64,000 bases of DNA from Bacteroidales bacterium (GTDB taxonomy: Bacteria > Bacteroidota > Bacteroidia > Bacteroidales > WCHB1-69), in assembly GCA_024400635.1 (NCBI GenBank), contig JAKSMI010000002.1, forward strand, positions 308,305 to 372,304, in the 5' to 3' direction. Within the stretch, counting starts at the first letter, position 1, and every line of letters begins with the position of its first letter. Under the pieces are notes generated by a model, which worked only from the letters and a program-made list of their open reading frames with translations, made no database searches and was not told where the DNA came from. A program made the translations under genes and the position numbers. Below, piece after piece: positions 25,480 through 35,678 of the stretch.

Positions 25480-28400
25480 ATGAAAAAATTATACTTTTTT
25501 GTAACCCATAAGGTTATGGCGATGGTGATATCCATCATAACCTTATTGGCTGGTATAATCTGCCTTTTGACACTTCCTGTAGAGCAGTATCCGGATATTG
25601 CGCCACCAACCATATATGTGTCAACTTCATATACTGGAGCAGATGCCAATGCCGTAATGAAATCTGTCATTATGCCATTGGAGGAATCCATCAATGGCGT
25701 TGAACACATGATGTACATGGTGTCAGAAGCAACATCTACAGGCGATGTTACCATTCAGGTGTATTTCGAGCAGGGAACTAATGCGGATATGGCCACGGTC
25801 AATGTGCAGAATCGTGTATCGAAAGTGTTGGGGATGTTGCCTGCTGAGGTAACTCAAGTTGGTGTGCAAGTGTATAAGCGCCAGAATAGCATGCTACAGA
25901 TTGGCTCGTTGGTAAGCACGGATGATAAGTTTGACCAAGATTTTATTGCCAACTATTTGGACATCAGTGTGATTCCTCAGATTAAACGTATCAATGGCGT
26001 CGGAAATGTGAATAATTTGGGTAATACCTATTCGTTGCGTATCTGGTTGAAGCCGGATATGATGGCGATGTATGGACTGACACCTGATGAAGTGAATCTT
26101 GCCATTCAGCAGCAGAATCTTGTTGCTGCCGCTGGTTCGTTAGGAGAATCTTCTGATAATATCTATCAATATACGATGGAGTATCGTGGGCGTTTAGTGG
26201 AGATTGAAGAATTCGAAAACATCGTTATCAAGGCGAAAGCCAATGGTAATAATTTGTATTTGAAGGATATTGCAGATGTGGAATTGGGTGCGGTTAGCTA
26301 TTCGTTTAATTCTACAGTCAACCAACATCAGGGGGTTGTGTTTATTGTCAGTCAGGTGGCTGGAGCCAATGCGACACAAGTTAACCAACAGATAGACCAA
26401 CTCTATAAAGATATGGAAAGTCAGTTACCACCAGGACTGGAGTTCAAGCAATTGATGACATCCAATGATTTTTTGTTTGCAGCCATACACAATGTGGTTG
26501 AAACTTTGATAATCGCAATCTTTTTGGTTATTCTTGTGGTCTTTTTCTTTTTGCAGGATTTTAAGGCAACATTGATACCTTCTATATCAATTATAGTTTC
26601 TTTGGTGGGGACTTTTGCGATAGTAAAGATTGCGGGATTTTCACTCAACATTCTGACATTGTTTGCGTTGGTGTTGGCCATTGGTACGGTGGTAGATGAT
26701 GCCATTGTTGTTGTGGAGGCGGTGATGGCTAAGTTCGAAGCAGGATATAAAGATGCCCGTTTGGCCACCACGGACGCACTTCACGAGGTGTTTTCGGCTG
26801 TAATATCCTGTACTTTGGTGTTTATGGCCGTATTTATTCCTGTAACATTTATGCCAGGAACATCAGGAACGTTCTTCACGCAATTCGGTGTTACGTTGGC
26901 TGCCTCTGTGGGTTTGTCCTGCGTCAATGCATTGACACTTTGTCCAGCCCTTTGTGCCATTTTGATGCGAAGCAAAGATGAAGAACATAAGGGCATCACT
27001 TTTTATGTTAAAAAAGCTTATAATGCTTCGTTTACAGCGCTTTCTGATAAATATTTTGGAGCAGTGGGGAGAGTTCTGCATCGTACAGCCTTTGCATGGA
27101 TAGGGTTGGCAATTGCGGCTGTGCTGTTGGTATGGCTGATGAAAACCACGCCGAGCGAATTGGTTCCACAAGAAGACCAAGGCCTTATTATGGTCAATGT
27201 GTCTGTTCCTCCAGGATATTCGTTGGCACAAACAAATAAGGTTGCAAGCCGTATTGAGGAAAGAATAAAAGATTATGAAGAAGCTGAAGTTGTAAGTTGC
27301 ATTTCAGGATATGGTATGATTTCGGGTACAGGCAGTAACTATGCAACCATTATCATACGATTGAAAAACTGGGATGAACGTAAGGGCAGAAATCATTCTG
27401 TGGATGCTATATGCGGTCGTATTTTATATGATTGTCGGGATATTACAGAAGCCAATATTCTGACATTCCAGCCGCCTCAGATTCCAGGTTATGGAACAGG
27501 TAATTCCATACAGTTGATCATGCAGGATAGAACAGGTGGTGACATGTCTGTTTTTGCCCAAAATGTGAATAACTTTGTGGCAGAATTGCAAAAACGCCCT
27601 GAAATCAGTGTGGTTTTCAACACGTATGACCCCACTTTCCCCAAATATCAAGTTAATATTGACGCTAATATTTGTGAAAGAGCAGGTATTTCCACTGGAC
27701 AAGTATTGCAGACCTTGGGAGCCTATTGTGGTGGTAGTTATATTTCAAACTATAATCAATATGGAAAGATTTATCGTGTTATGATGGAGGCTGGACCTGA
27801 ATATCGTCTTGATGCAAATTCACTTGACAATATGTATGTTCGTGTGGGCAATGGCGAAATGTCACCAATCTCTCAATTCGTAACTCTTGAGCCTAAAATC
27901 GGTTCATCCATTGAAAAGCGCTTTAATTTGTTTGCAAGTAATGAACTTAGTGTCAATCCTGCGCAAGGATATTCTTCAGGTCAAGCAATGAAAGCCATTG
28001 AGGAAGTTTTCAACGAAACTATGCCTAAAGGTTATGGATATGAATATGGTGGTCTTTCTCGTGAACAGGCGAAAACCAGCAACAGCAATGCTACTGCATT
28101 AATTTATTGTATTTGCATCTTGTTGATTTATTTGATATTGGCATGCCTCTACAATTCGTGGTTCATTCCACTCTCTGTGTTGTTGTCTGTTCCTTTTGGC
28201 CTGATGGGTGCTTTTGCCATCATCAGACCTTTGACTTCATTGGGATTCACCAACAATATTTATTTGCAAACAGGTGTCATTATGTTGATAGGCTTGCTAT
28301 CTAAGACTGCCATCTTGATTACGGAGTTTGCCGTGGCGAAACGCAAGCAGGGATTGAGTATTTTTGATGCTGCATTCGAAGCTTGCAAAGACCGTTTCCG

Positions 28401-28650
28401 TCCAATTTTGATGACTGTGCTCAGTATGGTTATCGGCATGATTCCTTTGATTATTGAAAGTGGTGCGGGCTCAATGGGTAACCGTTCACTTGCTCTGGGT
28501 GTTGTCGGAGGTATGGTTGTTGGTACGATTTCCCTGATTTTCGTGGTTCCAATCTTTTACATGATTTTCCAAAAATTACACGAAAGATTCCAAAGTGACG
28601 AACCTGATGAAATTGAAGTTGTTGGAAATGAAGTTGTTAATAATGAATAA
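25480..28650 (+). CDS. RND efflux pump permease (HAE1/AcrB-type)
   Basis: 1056 residues from ATG 25480, normal for this family. Seen: N-terminal helix and LPVEQYPDIAPPTI; the TM4 proton-relay acidic pair in GTVVDDAIVVVEA; and the TM10 Lys in GLLSKTAILITEFA. Two large periplasmic loops carry the pore and docking domains. It is a trimeric proton-driven exporter in the inner membrane, taking hydrophobic or amphiphilic substrates from the periplasm. It starts 33 nt after the adaptor gene. Substrates cannot be predicted from the sequence. Confidence 0.97.
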   Translation: MKKLYFFVTHKVMAMVISIITLLAGIICLLTLPVEQYPDIAPPTIYVSTSYTGADANAVMKSVIMPLEESINGVEHMMYMVSEATSTGDVTIQVYFEQGTNADMATVNVQNRVSKVLGMLPAEVTQVGVQVYKRQNSMLQIGSLVSTDDKFDQDFIANYLDISVIPQIKRINGVGNVNNLGNTYSLRIWLKPDMMAMYGLTPDEVNLAIQQQNLVAAAGSLGESSDNIYQYTMEYRGRLVEIEEFENIVIKAKANGNNLYLKDIADVELGAVSYSFNSTVNQHQGVVFIVSQVAGANATQVNQQIDQLYKDMESQLPPGLEFKQLMTSNDFLFAAIHNVVETLIIAIFLVILVVFFFLQDFKATLIPSISIIVSLVGTFAIVKIAGFSLNILTLFALVLAIGTVVDDAIVVVEAVMAKFEAGYKDARLATTDALHEVFSAVISCTLVFMAVFIPVTFMPGTSGTFFTQFGVTLAASVGLSCVNALTLCPALCAILMRSKDEEHKGITFYVKKAYNASFTALSDKYFGAVGRVLHRTAFAWIGLAIAAVLLVWLMKTTPSELVPQEDQGLIMVNVSVPPGYSLAQTNKVASRIEERIKDYEEAEVVSCISGYGMISGTGSNYATIIIRLKNWDERKGRNHSVDAICGRILYDCRDITEANILTFQPPQIPGYGTGNSIQLIMQDRTGGDMSVFAQNVNNFVAELQKRPEISVVFNTYDPTFPKYQVNIDANICERAGISTGQVLQTLGAYCGGSYISNYNQYGKIYRVMMEAGPEYRLDANSLDNMYVRVGNGEMSPISQFVTLEPKIGSSIEKRFNLFASNELSVNPAQGYSSGQAMKAIEEVFNETMPKGYGYEYGGLSREQAKTSNSNATALIYCICILLIYLILACLYNSWFIPLSVLLSVPFGLMGAFAIIRPLTSLGFTNNIYLQTGVIMLIGLLSKTAILITEFAVAKRKQGLSIFDAAFEACKDRFRPILMTVLSMVIGMIPLIIESGAGSMGNRSLALGVVGGMVVGTISLIFVVPIFYMIFQKLHERFQSDEPDEIEVVGNEVVNNE

Positions 28651-28662
28651 TTTTATTCATCA

Positions 28663-30060
28663 ATGAAATTAGTTCAGATGAAAAAGATATTGATATTTAT
28701 TGTGGCAGGATTATTATTGAGTAGTTGCCACATTTATAAAAAATACGAACAGACGGAAACTGTTCCTGACAATCTGTTGGGTTCTTCGGAGTTTGTCAAG
28801 CAGGCAGATACAGCCAATAATCTGGCAAATATTGGTTGGCGCGAATTTTTTACAGATACATATCTTCAGTCGTTGATTGACAGTGCTTTGAAAAATAATA
28901 CCAATGTATTACAATCGCATTTGAAAGTTCAGGAGATGGAGGCTGCATTGAAGGCTTCCAAATTGGCCTATATTCCGTCGCTCTCGTTTATTCCGAGTGG
29001 TTCCTGGACCTATAACAATGGGTTCCGTTCAGGAATGCCAGCCAGCAGCAATCTCGCTTATGATGTGGCTTTGAGTGCCCAGTGGCAAATCGATATTTTT
29101 GGAAGATTGACCAATAAAAAACGTCAGACAGCGGCACTCACGGAGCAGGCTCGTGATTTAGAACAGGCTACCCAGGTTGAAATCATCGCCAGCATGGCAA
29201 ATTTGTATTATCAATTGCTGATGATGGATTGTGAAAAGGATATTCTTATTGTTACGGAGAAATTGTGGCAAAAGAGTGTTGAGACCCAGAAGGCATTGAT
29301 GGAAGCTGGTTTGAGCAATAGTCCGGCTGTCAACCGTTTGGAAGCTTCTTTGTATGGTGTTCAAGTGCAGCGCATCGATTTGGAAAAGTCTATTAAAGCA
29401 TACGAAAATGCCATTTGTCAGTTGTTGGCCGAAACGCCGCATCCTATCGCTCGGGGCAAGTTGGAAGATGTGTCTATGCCTCGTGAAATAGGCGTTGGTG
29501 TTCCTGTTGCTCTTTTGCACAATCGTCCGGATGTTCGTTCAGCGCAGCGCAATGTGGAAGCCGCTTATTACGCTACTTGTCAGGCTTATTCTGAAATGTA
29601 TCCCAATATTACCCTGCAAGGTGTTTTGGGCTGGAGTTACAATGGAGTAACTTTGAATCCCAGTCAGATGGTTATCAATGTTTTAGCTCAATTGGTACAA
29701 CCAATTTTCGCGCAGGGAAGTTTGCGAGCCAACTTGAAAATCAACAAGGCCAAGCAGGAAGAAGCCCGACTGGCCTTTGTTCAAAGCATTCTTGATGCAG
29801 GCGTAGAAGTGAACAATGCGCTGACAGAATGCCAGGCTGCGCAAAGTAAAAATGTGTTATTGGAAAAGCAAGTGGCAGTTTTATCTGATGCATACGATGC
29901 CACAAACGAATTGATGAACGATGGCAAAACCACTTATTTGGAAGTGTTGACCGCACAGGAGGCATACTTATCTGCGCAACTCAGCCAAGTGGCTAATGAT
30001 TATGAATCCATTACTAGTTTAATTTCTCTTTATATTGCCTTAGGCGGCGGAGGAAAATAA
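28663..30060 (+). CDS. RND efflux outer-membrane channel lipoprotein (NodT/OprM-type)
   Basis: 465 residues; ATG 28678 is an equally good start. The lipoprotein signal ends LLLSSC. The mature part shows the two-fold repeat of TolC-like channels: DSALKNNTNVLQSHLKVQEME, QWQIDIFGRLTNKKR, then NRPDVRSAQRNVEAAYY and YLEVLTAQEAYLSAQLSQ. It forms the trimeric outer-membrane exit duct for the pump. It starts 12 nt after the permease stop and is the last gene of the operon; a small hairpin follows. Confidence 0.95.
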   Translation: MKLVQMKKILIFIVAGLLLSSCHIYKKYEQTETVPDNLLGSSEFVKQADTANNLANIGWREFFTDTYLQSLIDSALKNNTNVLQSHLKVQEMEAALKASKLAYIPSLSFIPSGSWTYNNGFRSGMPASSNLAYDVALSAQWQIDIFGRLTNKKRQTAALTEQARDLEQATQVEIIASMANLYYQLLMMDCEKDILIVTEKLWQKSVETQKALMEAGLSNSPAVNRLEASLYGVQVQRIDLEKSIKAYENAICQLLAETPHPIARGKLEDVSMPREIGVGVPVALLHNRPDVRSAQRNVEAAYYATCQAYSEMYPNITLQGVLGWSYNGVTLNPSQMVINVLAQLVQPIFAQGSLRANLKINKAKQEEARLAFVQSILDAGVEVNNALTECQAAQSKNVLLEKQVAVLSDAYDATNELMNDGKTTYLEVLTAQEAYLSAQLSQVANDYESITSLISLYIALGGGGK

Positions 30061-30068
30061 TAAAAACG

Positions 30069-30087
30069 CTAACAAACTTGTTGTTAG
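30069..30087 (+). terminator. Weak hairpin after the RND operon
   Basis: CTAACAA and TTGTTAG form a perfect 7-bp stem with a 5-nt loop, 9 nt after the stop codon. It lacks a T-run, so termination is uncertain. Confidence 0.35.
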
Positions 30088-30166
30088 TTGTAGTCTTTGC
30101 GGTTATTCCAGGTAAATGAAAGAAGAAATTAGAAAAAACAGCAACCTAATAATTACGGGCAAGAAG

Positions 30167-30469
30167 TTACATACAGATTTCCAAAATCGCGAAAAGAATC
30201 GCGATACAGAAAGTGACCAGCAAAATGCCTCGTCCGGTGAGGTCGTATTTTAATTTGACAAGATAATGTCTCATTAAAAGGACATTGGGAATAGCGCTGA
30301 GTAACAGAATTTTCTGAATCATCTTTTCAATATTGAGATTGCCGGTCTGGTGCTGGACAATAACAACGATGCCATACAAAAGGCCAAAGACTATGGCTGG
30401 ACAAATAATTCCCATCACAATGCCCATCCACATAGAATCTCTTCTTAATTTTTCAACCCATTTTCCCAT
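30167..30469 (-). CDS. Small membrane protein downstream of surE
   Basis: 100 residues with three predicted transmembrane helices (MGIVMGIICPAIVFGLLYG, ILLLSAIPNVLLM, GILLVTFCIAILFAILEI) and a basic N-terminus. No family is recognised with certainty. The ATG lies 3 nt after the surE stop on the same strand, so it is the last gene of the long minus-strand run. Real coding status is supported by this tight spacing and the intact helices. Confidence 0.7.
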   Translation of the reverse strand: MGKWVEKLRRDSMWMGIVMGIICPAIVFGLLYGIVVIVQHQTGNLNIEKMIQKILLLSAIPNVLLMRHYLVKLKYDLTGRGILLVTFCIAILFAILEICM

Positions 30470-30472
30470 GAT

Positions 30473-31240
30473 TTATTCCTCCATGAATTTTAGATTGTTC
30501 ATACAATGGTAAGCTGTCATATCGATTTGGACTGGCTGAACAGACACGTAATTGTGTGTTAAAGCCCATTGGCAGCAGTCTTCCTTGTGGTCTTGGTCGA
30601 CCAAATAGCCTGAAATCCAGTAGTAAGTACGGCCGAAAGCATCCTTTCTTGGTTCCAGATCTTCTGCCCAGTAGCCTTTGGTTTGGCGTGTGATTTTAAC
30701 ACCTTTAATTTCATTCAATGGAACTTGCGGGATGTTGATGTTCAATGCGATTTGCGGAGGCAGTTCGGCGGCTAATATCTGCGGAATCAGCTTTTTGGCG
30801 CAATGAATTGCTGTAGTGAAGTCTGCATCGTAAGCATAATCCAAAAGTGAAAAGCCTGCAGCTTTTGACCCTTCAAAGCAACCTTCTATGGCAGCGGCCA
30901 TAGTTCCTGAGTACAATAAGCTTACTGATGAATTGGATCCGTGGTTAATACCTGACAATACCAAGTCAATATGGCGGTCACGGAGAATGACTTTCTGTCC
31001 AAATTTAATGCAATCTACAGGTGTACCGTTGGTGCGGTAATAGCGAATGCCATCTTCTTCGCGATAAAGTTCAATACGCAAAGGGTCGTCCATAGTGATG
31101 CAATGACCCACGCCAGACCTATGTCGGTCGGGAACCACTACTACTATTTCGCCAAAATCTTTAGCAGCTTCAACCAAAGCATACAGACCTTTAGCTTCAA
31201 AGCCATCATCGTTGGAAATTAATATCAAAGGTTTTTTCAT
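30473..31240 (-). CDS. surE: 5'/3'-nucleotidase SurE
   Basis: 255 residues, normal length. Metal-binding motifs are all present: SNDDG near the N-terminus, PDRHRSGVGHCIT, and LSGINHGSNSS followed by YSGTMAAAIEG. SurE removes phosphate from nucleoside 5'- or 3'-monophosphates and short polyphosphates in the cytoplasm and is tied to stress survival in other bacteria. It starts 2 nt after the C25 protease stop, so it is read from the same message. Confidence 0.95.
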   Translation of the reverse strand: MKKPLILISNDDGFEAKGLYALVEAAKDFGEIVVVVPDRHRSGVGHCITMDDPLRIELYREEDGIRYYRTNGTPVDCIKFGQKVILRDRHIDLVLSGINHGSNSSVSLLYSGTMAAAIEGCFEGSKAAGFSLLDYAYDADFTTAIHCAKKLIPQILAAELPPQIALNINIPQVPLNEIKGVKITRQTKGYWAEDLEPRKDAFGRTYYWISGYLVDQDHKEDCCQWALTHNYVSVQPVQIDMTAYHCMNNLKFMEE

Positions 31241-31242
31241 TT

Positions 31243-34200
31243 TTATTTTTTAATGATTTTAATGGATTTGACATTCTGATTTTCGTTTGATAAGTTGAAC
31301 AGGTAAACGCCTACTGGCAAATCTCTAATGCTAATTTGATTATCAGTCTGATGTAAAATTTCATTACGAATCAAACGACCATGAATGTCAAAAATACTTA
31401 GAATAATATTTTGATTTTCAAAAGATTGAGAGTTTATATGGACAATGTTAGAAGTGGGATTTGGATAGCATTGGACATCAATTTCATTGCTGGTAACAAA
31501 TTTTATGCTAGTTGGTGTTGCGGAAACAGGTAGTTTAATGTAGTCGATTTTTGCTAAATCTTCGCCTTCTGAAAACCAGTTGTCTTTGGTGTAGCGCCAT
31601 TCGAAATTGTAGGAGCCGGGTGTGAGGGTGTACATTGCTCTGGTCCAGTCTATTTCTCCTGCCCACGAACCTTTTTTTGTACCATTGATGTAGAAAGCCA
31701 GACAATCGAATAAATTGCTGCCATAGCCAGCTTCGCAGGAAACGTAATAATAGAAAGATATGCTGTCGGCTTTTTCAACTTCCAAGGATAATTTCAAAGA
31801 GGATGTATTGTTGTTGCTGATAGAAGCTGAGCGAACGCAATAATTGCCTTCATAAGGATTGCTATCGGTGATTATCCACGCATTTGAAGTTCCGACTTCC
31901 CAATTATAGTTGTTAAAACTTGCCGTTTCCCAATCTTCAATTTCGGCACCGATGAGGAAGGTGAATTTCTTTTGAGCTTTATAAAAACCAGATGTATAAT
32001 ACAACACCAATGATGCTGTTGTGGGGTGTTGCAGATCGGGATTTGCAGATACAGAAATGTCCAATGTGTAATTTCCATTTTCATCAAGAGCAGGAACCAA
32101 AGCAGAGTACGAACCATTGATAACTAATCCATTTTCAACTGAATCGATGCGTGCTGAGCCAAAGGAAGTTTTGGCATCGCCAATATTGGACAAGGGGATT
32201 CGCAAAGTTACAGTTTCATTCAAGTCAATGCGTTGATTGTGTTTCATTGAAGATTGAGAATCATCGATTTCACAATTGCCGATGGCTAATTTAGGAGCTC
32301 GGATAGGCAGTGTAAAAATGGAGTTGGTAATGAAGGTGTCAGCAATGATTTCGACATTGAAGGCGGCGATGTGTTGGAAAGGTACATTGCCAGCAACTTT
32401 GAATTTCAGAGCATTGACCAAGTTGGTGGTTTCGTTGCCTTGCAAACTATTGTGAGTCGTTGTGTTTTGCAGTAATGTGATATATGGGTCGTTAGTGCTT
32501 ACTGTGATAGTAAAATTTGGAGAGGCTACCAAACCTACATTTTTAATGGTCAGATTGGCATTGATATTTTCACCAGAATGAGCTTCTCCTGAAGCATTGT
32601 TCACTTGACATTGTGTCATGGATAAAAAGGGAGAATTTGGGAGAATAATTTGAATATCAGACTGATAAGGAATATAATTAAAAGCAGAGACTAACAAATG
32701 CAGCGTGTCTGAGGTCTGTAATTGATCCGTGAAATAAAGTGTAGTCTCCCCACCGTTGATAATGCCTTGGGCCAAAATTGTATTACCTAATGTTAGCACT
32801 GCCCTGGCACCTTCAGTGGGACATGAAACGGTCAATTGCTGTGAGCCTGCAGCAATGTTTTCAGGATGGGAAACCGAGAGTGTTTGGGGCGCTGCCGTTC
32901 GGATTTGTAAGGTTGGGTCGCCAAATAAAATCCAGGTTCGGATTGTGGACAAGCCCGTGGAATTATGGAAAGTTTCATAGAGTTTCAGTAGACCATTGAA
33001 GCTGATGCCTCCGAAAGTGCGTTTTACGGGCGTGTTGTCAGCACCAGTAAGCAGCCGGATCATTTCATCTTGACCACACATAGGCTCATCCCAAGATTGA
33101 GAAATGGTAGACATAAGTGCCCCGACGGCCCCCGTTGGCTGCCCGTTTTTGCTTGCACGCAACCAAGCTTCTGCAAAACAAGTATGGTTATTATATTCAC
33201 CATTTAGACAGGCAACGGAAATGATAAAGGGAAGCATATTGCTGTTGGTTAACTGGCCGACCTTGTTGTTATTGAAAGATGTTGTTTGCCATGCGTTGTA
33301 ATCGCCGTGACCGCAGTAGTTGATAATTCCGACTCCATTGTTGACAGCGTTGGTTACCATTGAGGATGTCGGGTTTCCAGATTCGTCCAAACCACCATGG
33401 TTGCCTTCAAAAAGTTCTGAACCAGAAGTGTAGGTGAAGTTTTGCAAAATATTGTCAATATTCCGAATGTGTTCGTAGTCATATTCATTCTCATAGCCAG
33501 GACCTTGGTTAGAGGCAATGCCCAGAAATTTTTCGAAATGAGTTCCTACAGGTGGATTCTCTTCGTATAGGATGAATTTATTCACCTGCAGACTAACCTC
33601 TGAAGCATTTTCAGCAGAAATTTTGCCTAAAATAATATCTGGAACATTATCATCACCAGCAATTTCAGTGTAATAATTATCAGAAACTTCTCCACTGAAA
33701 GTATGATAGGGAAAATATGAATTATCACCTACAATAACCACAAAAGCTAAATTGTGATTATCATAAAAATTTGATATGTAATTCTTTATATTATCTTTTG
33801 AGCTTCCCGTCGTTGTTAAAGTTACTAATGTTGTAGGATAGCCATTGCGGATTTTCCACTTCACGTATGGTTGCATGGCATCGGCAAACGCGTCGGGAGC
33901 AATGACTAATATTTCACCAGTTTCACTTAAGCCGTCGTATCGTGAACCATCATAATTTAAGAAATATTGCTTGTAAATGTTGTCGAATTCCTGACAATTA
34001 TGGCGGGCAACAATTCTTGTTTGTGCGGCATTGAAATCAATGCGAATAAGTAGGGAATGGTAAACTTTCAACTGTTGCGAGACGGGGTTGTAGTCGAAAG
34101 GACGAACCTGAATGCTGACGCCATGGAAGTCACGTAGGTGAAATGTTTCGGACAGTTCAATGGGGTTGTTAAACTGAAAACTGTTATTTTGGTATTTCTT

Positions 34201-34581
34201 GCCAAATTCGTAAGGTACATCATCAGGATTGATATTGCGTTTAATCGTTCCTTTGGAAGGTGCCAATTTAAAATTTTCAACGATATCGTAATCGGAATTC
34301 AATAGGGTAAAAGTTGGAGAACTTTCTTCGGGAATGATAATAGACTTTACCGATTGGAGCAATTCGGGGACACCTCGTTCGTTAATAGTGTATGCAGAAT
34401 TCATTTGTAAACGATGATAGGTCTCGTTATTAATGGTAACATCAGAAAAAGTATACTCTGGCATGTCTATCTTTATAATCATATGATTTTCTGAAGAAGA
34501 TATGATTGAAAAAGACACCTTTTGTGCAAAGCATAATGGGATGAAAAATAATAGAACGAGTAAAAACGATAACTTTTTCAT
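31243..34581 (-). CDS. Gingipain-like C25 family cysteine protease with T9SS type-A sorting domain
   Basis: 1112 residues. Signal peptide cut before Q20 (CFA|QKV). A propeptide-like region (about 20-220) precedes the C25 caspase-like domain (about 220-560). The catalytic His is H425 in NYCGHGDYNAW and the Cys is C458 in ISVACLNGEYNNHTCFAEAW. The following QSWDEPMCGQDEM and RTFGGISFNG segments and the WILFGDPTLQIRT end closely match gingipains of Porphyromonas. Several beta-sandwich domains follow, then a type-A sorting domain (about 1035-1112; CYPNPTSN, GRLIRN, LPVGVYLF). It is likely secreted by T9SS and surface-bound. It starts in a 1-nt overlap (TAATG) with porQ. Cleavage specificity is not readable here. 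Confidence 0.92.
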   Translation of the reverse strand: MKKLSFLLVLLFFIPLCFAQKVSFSIISSSENHMIIKIDMPEYTFSDVTINNETYHRLQMNSAYTINERGVPELLQSVKSIIIPEESSPTFTLLNSDYDIVENFKLAPSKGTIKRNINPDDVPYEFGKKYQNNSFQFNNPIELSETFHLRDFHGVSIQVRPFDYNPVSQQLKVYHSLLIRIDFNAAQTRIVARHNCQEFDNIYKQYFLNYDGSRYDGLSETGEILVIAPDAFADAMQPYVKWKIRNGYPTTLVTLTTTGSSKDNIKNYISNFYDNHNLAFVVIVGDNSYFPYHTFSGEVSDNYYTEIAGDDNVPDIILGKISAENASEVSLQVNKFILYEENPPVGTHFEKFLGIASNQGPGYENEYDYEHIRNIDNILQNFTYTSGSELFEGNHGGLDESGNPTSSMVTNAVNNGVGIINYCGHGDYNAWQTTSFNNNKVGQLTNSNMLPFIISVACLNGEYNNHTCFAEAWLRASKNGQPTGAVGALMSTISQSWDEPMCGQDEMIRLLTGADNTPVKRTFGGISFNGLLKLYETFHNSTGLSTIRTWILFGDPTLQIRTAAPQTLSVSHPENIAAGSQQLTVSCPTEGARAVLTLGNTILAQGIINGGETTLYFTDQLQTSDTLHLLVSAFNYIPYQSDIQIILPNSPFLSMTQCQVNNASGEAHSGENINANLTIKNVGLVASPNFTITVSTNDPYITLLQNTTTHNSLQGNETTNLVNALKFKVAGNVPFQHIAAFNVEIIADTFITNSIFTLPIRAPKLAIGNCEIDDSQSSMKHNQRIDLNETVTLRIPLSNIGDAKTSFGSARIDSVENGLVINGSYSALVPALDENGNYTLDISVSANPDLQHPTTASLVLYYTSGFYKAQKKFTFLIGAEIEDWETASFNNYNWEVGTSNAWIITDSNPYEGNYCVRSASISNNNTSSLKLSLEVEKADSISFYYYVSCEAGYGSNLFDCLAFYINGTKKGSWAGEIDWTRAMYTLTPGSYNFEWRYTKDNWFSEGEDLAKIDYIKLPVSATPTSIKFVTSNEIDVQCYPNPTSNIVHINSQSFENQNIILSIFDIHGRLIRNEILHQTDNQISIRDLPVGVYLFNLSNENQNVKSIKIIKK

Positions 34582-35675
34582 TAGTTTTGTTGTTGTTTGC
34601 GTATGAGTTTCTTTTCTTTATTTTCTTGAGAGAGTTTGCAGACTTCATCAATCTTGAGACAGAATGTAAAGTTGTTGGGGACGGCACCTACTGCATAATG
34701 ATTTCTTGAATAACCGAACTGGATGGATCTGACATTAATCATGAAACCGTATGAAAATCCGGCAAATGTTCTTCTTTGAGGGATTTTCATCTCTTGATGA
34801 ATATTGTGATTGTATGCAAAGTATAAAGACAAATATTTTACGGGAATGATTTCTATACCCAAAACCACATGGCGGAACATATTGTCAAAGAAATTAGCCA
34901 CTTTTGACGGTGTTTGCACTTCGCCGGTAATGGCATCGGTGGTATATAAAGGATTGTCTTTGCCGGTATAGGCCATATTCCACTTATACAAAGAGTGTAA
35001 AGTAATATGATATCTTACTGGTAAGTGTGCGAATCGTTGAGAGAATGCGAGTTGTAAATCAAATGGGAGCTTTTCGAAATTGCCTGGCGTGAAAGGTTTT
35101 AGTTCGGATCCAACATTTTTGACGAGCAGTGACAATGATAATCTCTTGGCTTCGTTGTGATAAGTTCCAGCTACATCAACGGCAAGCCCGAAGGAGTTGT
35201 AGTCGGCATAGCCGCAATAGATGAGCTTGAGGTTGGCACCGATGGAAAAGTTTGGACTCAATTCGCGTCCCCAGCCGACGGTTGCAGCCAAGTCGCTGGC
35301 GTGGAAGGTGCCAATTTCCATGCCTGTAATATCAGTTTCGGAGAATTTACCATAGCCGACATAACGAAGTTCAAAGGCAAAGCTGCCAGCTTTTTCAAAG
35401 GTATGTGAGTATAAAGCCGATGCATAATTGCTTCCAGTAAAATAATTGGTAAAATTCATCATCAAAGAAGAATGATGTCGTTGGCTGATGAGCGACGGAT
35501 TAGTCATAATGATGGACGGATCATCGTCGTAAACCGAAATCAGATTGCTGCCCAATCCAGCGATGCGGCTCGAATAGTTGAACGACAAAAAATTATAGAC
35601 GTAGTTGCCGTTCGACTGAGCCCAGAGCCCTGCCGACATCAGTAAGATTATAAACAGCAACAGTATCTTTTTCAT
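34581..35675 (-). CDS. porQ: Type IX secretion system protein PorQ
   Basis: 364 residues. Signal peptide cut at A/Q (GLWA|QSN). The mature N-terminus NGNYVYNFLSFNYSSRIAGLGSN with DDDPSIIMTNPSLIS is the mark of PorQ, an outer-membrane barrel of the PorV/FadL-like group. In P. gingivalis PorQ works with PorU, PorV and PorZ in the attachment complex that processes T9SS cargo. Its stop overlaps the start of the C25 protease gene by one base, so machine part and cargo are translationally coupled. It follows radA by 3 nt. The C-terminal ~20 residues are a charged tail. Confidence 0.88.
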   Translation of the reverse strand: MKKILLLFIILLMSAGLWAQSNGNYVYNFLSFNYSSRIAGLGSNLISVYDDDPSIIMTNPSLISQRHHSSLMMNFTNYFTGSNYASALYSHTFEKAGSFAFELRYVGYGKFSETDITGMEIGTFHASDLAATVGWGRELSPNFSIGANLKLIYCGYADYNSFGLAVDVAGTYHNEAKRLSLSLLVKNVGSELKPFTPGNFEKLPFDLQLAFSQRFAHLPVRYHITLHSLYKWNMAYTGKDNPLYTTDAITGEVQTPSKVANFFDNMFRHVVLGIEIIPVKYLSLYFAYNHNIHQEMKIPQRRTFAGFSYGFMINVRSIQFGYSRNHYAVGAVPNNFTFCLKIDEVCKLSQENKEKKLIRKQQQN

Positions 35676-35678
35676 TTT

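Noticed and set aside
31243..34581. PorU sortase
   Set aside because: PorU is also a C25 protein, but this one has a T9SS sorting domain and QSWDEPMCGQDEM and RTFGG segments like gingipain cargo; kept as cargo protease, with phylogeny named as the test.
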